Positions 60,302 to 64,000 of a stretch of DNA of 64,000 nucleotides are shown here, one piece after another; positions within the stretch are counted from its first letter, which is position 1; every line of letters begins with the position of its first letter. The translations under genes were made by a program, and so were the position numbers. Below the pieces are notes generated by a model, which saw only the letters and a program-made list of their open reading frames with translations, had not been told where the DNA came from and did not search any database. The stretch is from Nesterenkonia muleiensis (GTDB lineage: Bacteria > Actinomycetota > Actinomycetes > Actinomycetales > Micrococcaceae), in NCBI RefSeq assembly GCF_003600155.1, contig NZ_QWLD01000040.1, positions 124,001-188,000 of the forward strand, in the 5' to 3' direction.

Positions 60302-61654
60302 ATGGTTTCGGCTGAGGACACAATCACGATCGGCCTGCTCGGCGCCGGCAGCGTAGGCGCCCACGTGGCCAGGACCCTGGTGGAGGAGCGCGAGCTGATC
60401 TCAGCCCGCGTGGGCACTCCGGTGCGGCTGGGCGGCGTCGCCGTCCGCGATCCGGAAGCCCCGCGGGACTGGAAGATCCCCGGTGAGCTGCTCACCACAG
60501 ACCCCGAGGCGCTGGTGGACAGCTCGGATCTGGTCATTGAGCTCATCGGCGGCCTGGAGCCTGCCGAGGAGCTGATCGAACGCGCACTGCGCCGGGGCGC
60601 CGCAGTGGTGACCGGGAACAAAGCGCTGCTGGCTTCCCGGGGCGCTGAGCTGAACGCGATCGCCGCGGAGACCGGCGCGATGCTGCGCTATGAGGCCTCG
60701 GTGGGCGGTGCCATCCCGATTCTGCGGCCGATCGAGGAGTCACTCTCCGGTGACCGGGTGACCAAAGTGATGGGCATCGTCAACGGCACCACCAATTACA
60801 TCCTCGACCAGATGGACACCACCGGTGCGGTATTCGGCGACGCCCTGGCCGAGGCGCAGAAGCTGGGCTATGCCGAGGCCGATCCCACCGCGGATGTGGC
60901 CGGGCACGACGCCGCGGCCAAGGCGGCGATCCTGGGCACTCTGGCCTTCCATGCTCCCTTCAGCTTCGACGACGTCTACTGTGAGGGCATCACCGAGGTC
61001 ACCCAGGACGACATCGAGGCCGCAGCGGCCTCCGGCTATGTGATCAAGCTGCTGGCCATCGCCGAAAACCACAGCAAGGATCAAGCACCTGGGGTGGTGC
61101 TGCGGGTGCATCCCACGCTGCTGCCGCGCACTCACCCACTGGCCAGTGTGCGCGGCGCGTTCAACGCGGTGTTCGTGGTGGCAGAGAACGCCGGTGAACT
61201 GATGTTCTACGGTCAGGGTGCCGGCGGCAAACCCACCTCCAGCGCCATCATGGGCGATGTGGTCGCGGTGGCGCGAACCCTGTCCATCGGAAAAGAACTG
61301 CGGACCCCGCTGACTTACACCCCGACCATCTCCAGCGAAGTCGATCTGCCACCGCTGCCCATCGAGAAGGCCACCACCCAGTACTACATCGATATGGACG
61401 TCGCCGACCGCGAAGGAGTGATCGCGGAGATCGCCCGGGTGCTGGCCGACCATCACGTCTCCATCGAGTCGATGCGCCAACCCGGCAGCGTCACCGTGGA
61501 AGGCGAGGTGGAGGACAGCAGCAACGGCGCCAAGGTGCAGATCGTGACCCACCTGGCCAGTGAGAAGGACCTCCACGCCACGGTCCAGGAACTGCGCGGG
61601 CTGGACGTGGTCCAGGTGGTCAACTCCGTGCTGCGGGTCGAAATCGAGAAATAA
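60302..61654 (+). CDS. hom: homoserine dehydrogenase
   Basis: A 450-residue enzyme reducing aspartate semialdehyde to homoserine. The NAD(P) motif is IGLLGAGSVGAHVAR near residue 10; catalytic signatures are GGAIPILRPIEESL, GIVNGTTNYILDQM and the EADPTADVAGHDAAAK stretch. A C-terminal ACT domain (YYIDMDVADREGVIAEIARVL) implies threonine feedback. Three starts are crowded (GTG 60296, ATG 60299, ATG 60302); AAGAGG best serves the last. Confidence 0.95.
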   Translation: MVSAEDTITIGLLGAGSVGAHVARTLVEERELISARVGTPVRLGGVAVRDPEAPRDWKIPGELLTTDPEALVDSSDLVIELIGGLEPAEELIERALRRGAAVVTGNKALLASRGAELNAIAAETGAMLRYEASVGGAIPILRPIEESLSGDRVTKVMGIVNGTTNYILDQMDTTGAVFGDALAEAQKLGYAEADPTADVAGHDAAAKAAILGTLAFHAPFSFDDVYCEGITEVTQDDIEAAAASGYVIKLLAIAENHSKDQAPGVVLRVHPTLLPRTHPLASVRGAFNAVFVVAENAGELMFYGQGAGGKPTSSAIMGDVVAVARTLSIGKELRTPLTYTPTISSEVDLPPLPIEKATTQYYIDMDVADREGVIAEIARVLADHHVSIESMRQPGSVTVEGEVEDSSNGAKVQIVTHLASEKDLHATVQELRGLDVVQVVNSVLRVEIEK

Positions 61655-61669
61655 GGGAGTAGAGAAGAG

Positions 61670-62752
61670 ATGGCACACCAGTGGCGCGGGGTCATCCGCG
61701 AATACTTCGACCGGCTCCCGGTGCAGGAGGGTGATCGGATCATCAGCCTCGGCGAGGGCGGCACCCCGCTGGTCTACGCCCCTGCGCTCTCTGAGCTGGT
61801 CGACGGTGAAGTGCATGTGAAAGTCGAGGGGATGAACCCCACCGGATCCTTCAAGGACCGCGGCATGACCATGGCGATCACCGCAGCGGTCGCCGAGGGT
61901 GCCCAAGCCGTGGTCTGCGCCTCCACCGGCAACACCTCGGCCTCGGCGGCCGCCTACGCCACCCAGGCCGGGCTGACCTGCGCGGTGCTGGTGCCGGCGG
62001 GCAAGATCGCCATGGGCAAACTCTCTCAGGCCGTAGCCCACGGCGCAGAGCTGATCCAGATCGACGGGAACTTCGACGGCTGCCTGGAGGTCGCGCGCAA
62101 GCTCGCCGAGAACTACCCGGTGTTCTTAGTCAACTCGGTCAACCCCGCCCGGATCGAAGGCCAGAAGACTGCTGCCTTCGAAGTGGTCGACACACTCGGG
62201 GACGCCCCGGACTATCACCTGCTGCCGGTGGGCAATGCCGGCAACATCACCGCTTACTGGAAGGGCTACCAGGAGTACTATGACGACACGCTCAGCACCT
62301 CGCTGCCGGTGATGTGGGGCTTCCAGGCCGCAGGCGCTGCCCCGATCGTGGCCGGGCATCCGATCACCGAGCCCGAGACGGTGGCCACCGCCATCCGCAT
62401 CGGCAACCCGGCCTCCTGGGAGTACGCCGAGGCCGCACGGGACGAGTCCGGAGGCGTGATCGAGGCGGTCACCGATGAACAGATCCTCGCCGCCCACCGG
62501 TGGCTCTCTGCCCGGGAGGGGATCTTCGTGGAGCCAGCCTCCGCCGCAGGGGTCGCCGGGCTGCTCAAGAACCATGCGGCAGGGCAGGTGCCCACCGGAA
62601 AGCGGTGGGTCATCACGGTCACCGGACACGGGCTGAAAGACCCCGACTGGGCCATCAACAACCCCGAGCTGAAGAACGCGGAGGGAGACCAGGCAGCACC
62701 CACCCAGGTGCCGCAGGACGTAGAGACCGTCGCCCGCACACTGGGACTCTGA
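61670..62752 (+). CDS. thrC: threonine synthase
   Basis: A 360-residue PLP enzyme converting O-phosphohomoserine to threonine. The Schiff-base Lys is in [14 protein letters not shown] (about residue 60), the phosphate-binding loop is [14 protein letters not shown], and [19 protein letters not shown] follows. It starts 15 bp after hom with GGGAG just upstream. It is the third step gene in the hom-thrC-thrB operon. Confidence 0.95.
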   Translation: MAHQWRGVIREYFDRLPVQEGDRIISLGEGGTPLVYAPALSELVDGEVHVKVEGMNPTGSFKDRGMTMAITAAVAEGAQAVVCASTGNTSASAAAYATQAGLTCAVLVPAGKIAMGKLSQAVAHGAELIQIDGNFDGCLEVARKLAENYPVFLVNSVNPARIEGQKTAAFEVVDTLGDAPDYHLLPVGNAGNITAYWKGYQEYYDDTLSTSLPVMWGFQAAGAAPIVAGHPITEPETVATAIRIGNPASWEYAEAARDESGGVIEAVTDEQILAAHRWLSAREGIFVEPASAAGVAGLLKNHAAGQVPTGKRWVITVTGHGLKDPDWAINNPELKNAEGDQAAPTQVPQDVETVARTLGL

Positions 62753-62772
62753 ACAACCGCATGGGAGCACAT

Positions 62773-63810
62773 GTGAGCACGCAACAGGCAGGGCACCTCG
62801 GTCAGGGACTAGCACCCGGTGCCGCGGCCGGGGCTCCGAGCGAACAGCTGCGTGAACCGTTGAGCCGCGAGACCCGTTTCCAGCTGAGCGTACCGGCGAC
62901 CAGCGCCAATCTCGGTCCCGGCTACGACAGCCTGGGGCTGGCCCTGGAATGGCGCGACCAGGTCCAGGTGATCGCACGGCCCCGCCGGAATCCAGCAGAT
63001 GCAGATGTCGACGTCGTCGTCATCGGTGAGGGGGCGGCCGAGCTGCCCAGCGATGCCTCCCACCTGGTCATCGCCGCCGTGGAGCGGATTCTGGCGGCGA
63101 AAGGATACCTGCTGCCCGACTTGGAGGTCCGTGCCGAGAACACCATCCCGCATTCGCGGGGTCTGGGCTCCTCAGCGGCAGCGATCGCCACGGCGGTGAT
63201 GACCGCCGACCAGTTGATCCCCGGGGGGCTGACCGAGGATGAGCAGCTGCAGATCGGCTCGCGCATCGAGGGCCACCCGGACAACTATGTGCCGGCGCTG
63301 CGCGGAGGAGTGGCGGTGTCGTGGACGACCGGCGACACCTCCGAGCCGGTGTTCAAGACCGCCCCGCTGGCGGTGCACCCGGAGCTGACCTGCGTGCTTG
63401 CTGTGCCGACGTATCAGCAGTCGACCCAGATCGCCCGGGACCTGCTGCCCGGCCGCGTCTCCCACGAACACGCTGCCAAGAACAGCTCGCGGGCCGCGCT
63501 GCTTGTGCATGCCATCACCGCAGAGCCGGCTCTGCTGCTGGACGCCACCGAGGACTACCTGCACCAGCAGTACCGACGGCAGGCTTTTCCGCTGTCTCTG
63601 GCACTGGTGGAGGCGCTGCGTGATCAGGGCTTGGCCGCGGTGATCTCCGGAGCCGGCCCTGCGGTGCTGGTGCTCACTCTGGCCGACCAGGCTGAGACAG
63701 CCGTGTCAGCGATCCGCTCATTCTGTGCTGAACACCCCGGCGACGACACTTTCGTGCCGCGGAATCTGCCAATAGCCCGCTCAGGTGCTACAGTAGAACC
63801 ACTGCGGTGA
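62773..63810 (+). CDS. thrB: homoserine kinase
   Basis: A 345-residue GHMP kinase. Motif 1 is VPATSANLGPGYDSLGLALE, the ATP loop is IPHSRGLGSSAAAIATAVM, and motif 3 is AAVISGAGPAVLVL. It phosphorylates homoserine before ThrC acts. GGGAG precedes the GTG by five bases, so I prefer it to the ATG at 62761. The first 35 residues are a low-complexity extension. Confidence 0.94.
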   Translation: MSTQQAGHLGQGLAPGAAAGAPSEQLREPLSRETRFQLSVPATSANLGPGYDSLGLALEWRDQVQVIARPRRNPADADVDVVVIGEGAAELPSDASHLVIAAVERILAAKGYLLPDLEVRAENTIPHSRGLGSSAAAIATAVMTADQLIPGGLTEDEQLQIGSRIEGHPDNYVPALRGGVAVSWTTGDTSEPVFKTAPLAVHPELTCVLAVPTYQQSTQIARDLLPGRVSHEHAAKNSSRAALLVHAITAEPALLLDATEDYLHQQYRRQAFPLSLALVEALRDQGLAAVISGAGPAVLVLTLADQAETAVSAIRSFCAEHPGDDTFVPRNLPIARSGATVEPLR

Positions 63811-64000
63811 TCACTAGTTATCATCGAGTAGCTTTTGCGCAGATCGCGCTCTCCAATCCGGGCTGAAGAGACCTGCACATCCTGATGTGCGTGGCCCGTG
63901 TGCGTACTTGAGTGTACTGAGGGGATTTTTCCAACGCATTGACGCAAAAGCCTGACATGGAAACCGTTGGCCGCATCTGAACGCGGCCTGCCCGACGAGG
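63811..64000 (+). promoter_or_regulatory. long leader region downstream of thrB
   Basis: No gene starts here. The stretch holds a hairpin with stem GCACAT/ATGTGC (63875-63890), a GTAC-N6-GTAC repeat, and a T-run (GGGGATTTTTCC). A seven-codon frame METVGRI follows near the end. In related actinobacteria rho follows thrB, so this is probably the rho leader, but rho itself is outside the window. Confidence 0.35.

Noticed and set aside
60740-62041. A 433-codon minus-strand frame across hom and thrC
   Set aside because: Gly/His/Asp-rich composition and position across two conserved enzymes mark it as a shadow.

Overview
The window is high-GC, densely packed DNA from an actinobacterium, most likely a member of the Micrococcaceae (the Nesterenkonia / Arthrobacter / Micrococcus neighbourhood). 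Three things point there: a C50-carotenoid cluster of the crtI-crtYe-crtYf-crtEb type, a ferrochelatase carrying the cysteine pattern of the actinobacterial [2Fe-2S] enzymes, and the argS-lysA-hom-thrC-thrB gene order at the right edge. Genus is not decided. No rRNA, tRNA, insertion sequence, prophage or CRISPR array was seen.

Region 1 (about 0-8.8 kb): an MMPL/RND-like permease converges on a ferrochelatase. Next comes a six-gene minus-strand carotenoid operon, idi-crtB-crtI-crtYe-crtYf-crtEb, in which every junction overlaps. It is faced by a divergent MarR/CrtR-like regulator, and the 69-bp gap between them carries a tandem 11-bp repeat that is probably the operator. No geranylgeranyl-diphosphate synthase (crtE) lies in the window, so that step must be encoded elsewhere.

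Region 2 (8.8-16.7 kb): ordinary metabolism and transport. It holds a multi-pass membrane protein with a hydrolase-like motif, a Fpg/Nei glycosylase, an MFS transporter overlapping an M20 peptidase, a flavoprotein monooxygenase and an LLM flavin oxidoreductase.

Region 3 (16.8-55.6 kb): an accessory stretch of small one-domain genes. It contains VOC/glyoxalase, SRPBCC/AHSA1, DinB/DUF664, RibD/DHFR-like and YCII-like proteins, each usually coupled to its own ArsR, HxlR, TetR, PadR, WYL or SoxR regulator, with a clear palindrome in the shared promoter region. Three toxin-antitoxin modules are present: ParD-like/zeta-like, VapBC, and Phd/PIN. The stretch also holds five gene remnants: an internally deleted glutathione peroxidase, an internally deleted VOC gene, a DUF3626 5' fragment that is a partial copy of an intact gene 6.7 kb away, a TetR C-terminal fragment, and a methyltransferase N-terminal fragment. 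This suggests repeated gain and loss.

Region 4 (55.7-64 kb): a class III PLP enzyme resembling 2,2-dialkylglycine decarboxylase, then argS, lysA, hom, thrC and thrB, which serve arginyl-tRNA charging and lysine/threonine synthesis. The last 190 bp look like a leader for a downstream gene, by synteny probably rho.

A recurring signal is a TANNNT hexamer exactly six bases before the start codon, without a Shine-Dalgarno sequence. This is the known architecture of leaderless actinobacterial mRNAs. It is seen at eight intact genes and one remnant, including argS and two antitoxins.
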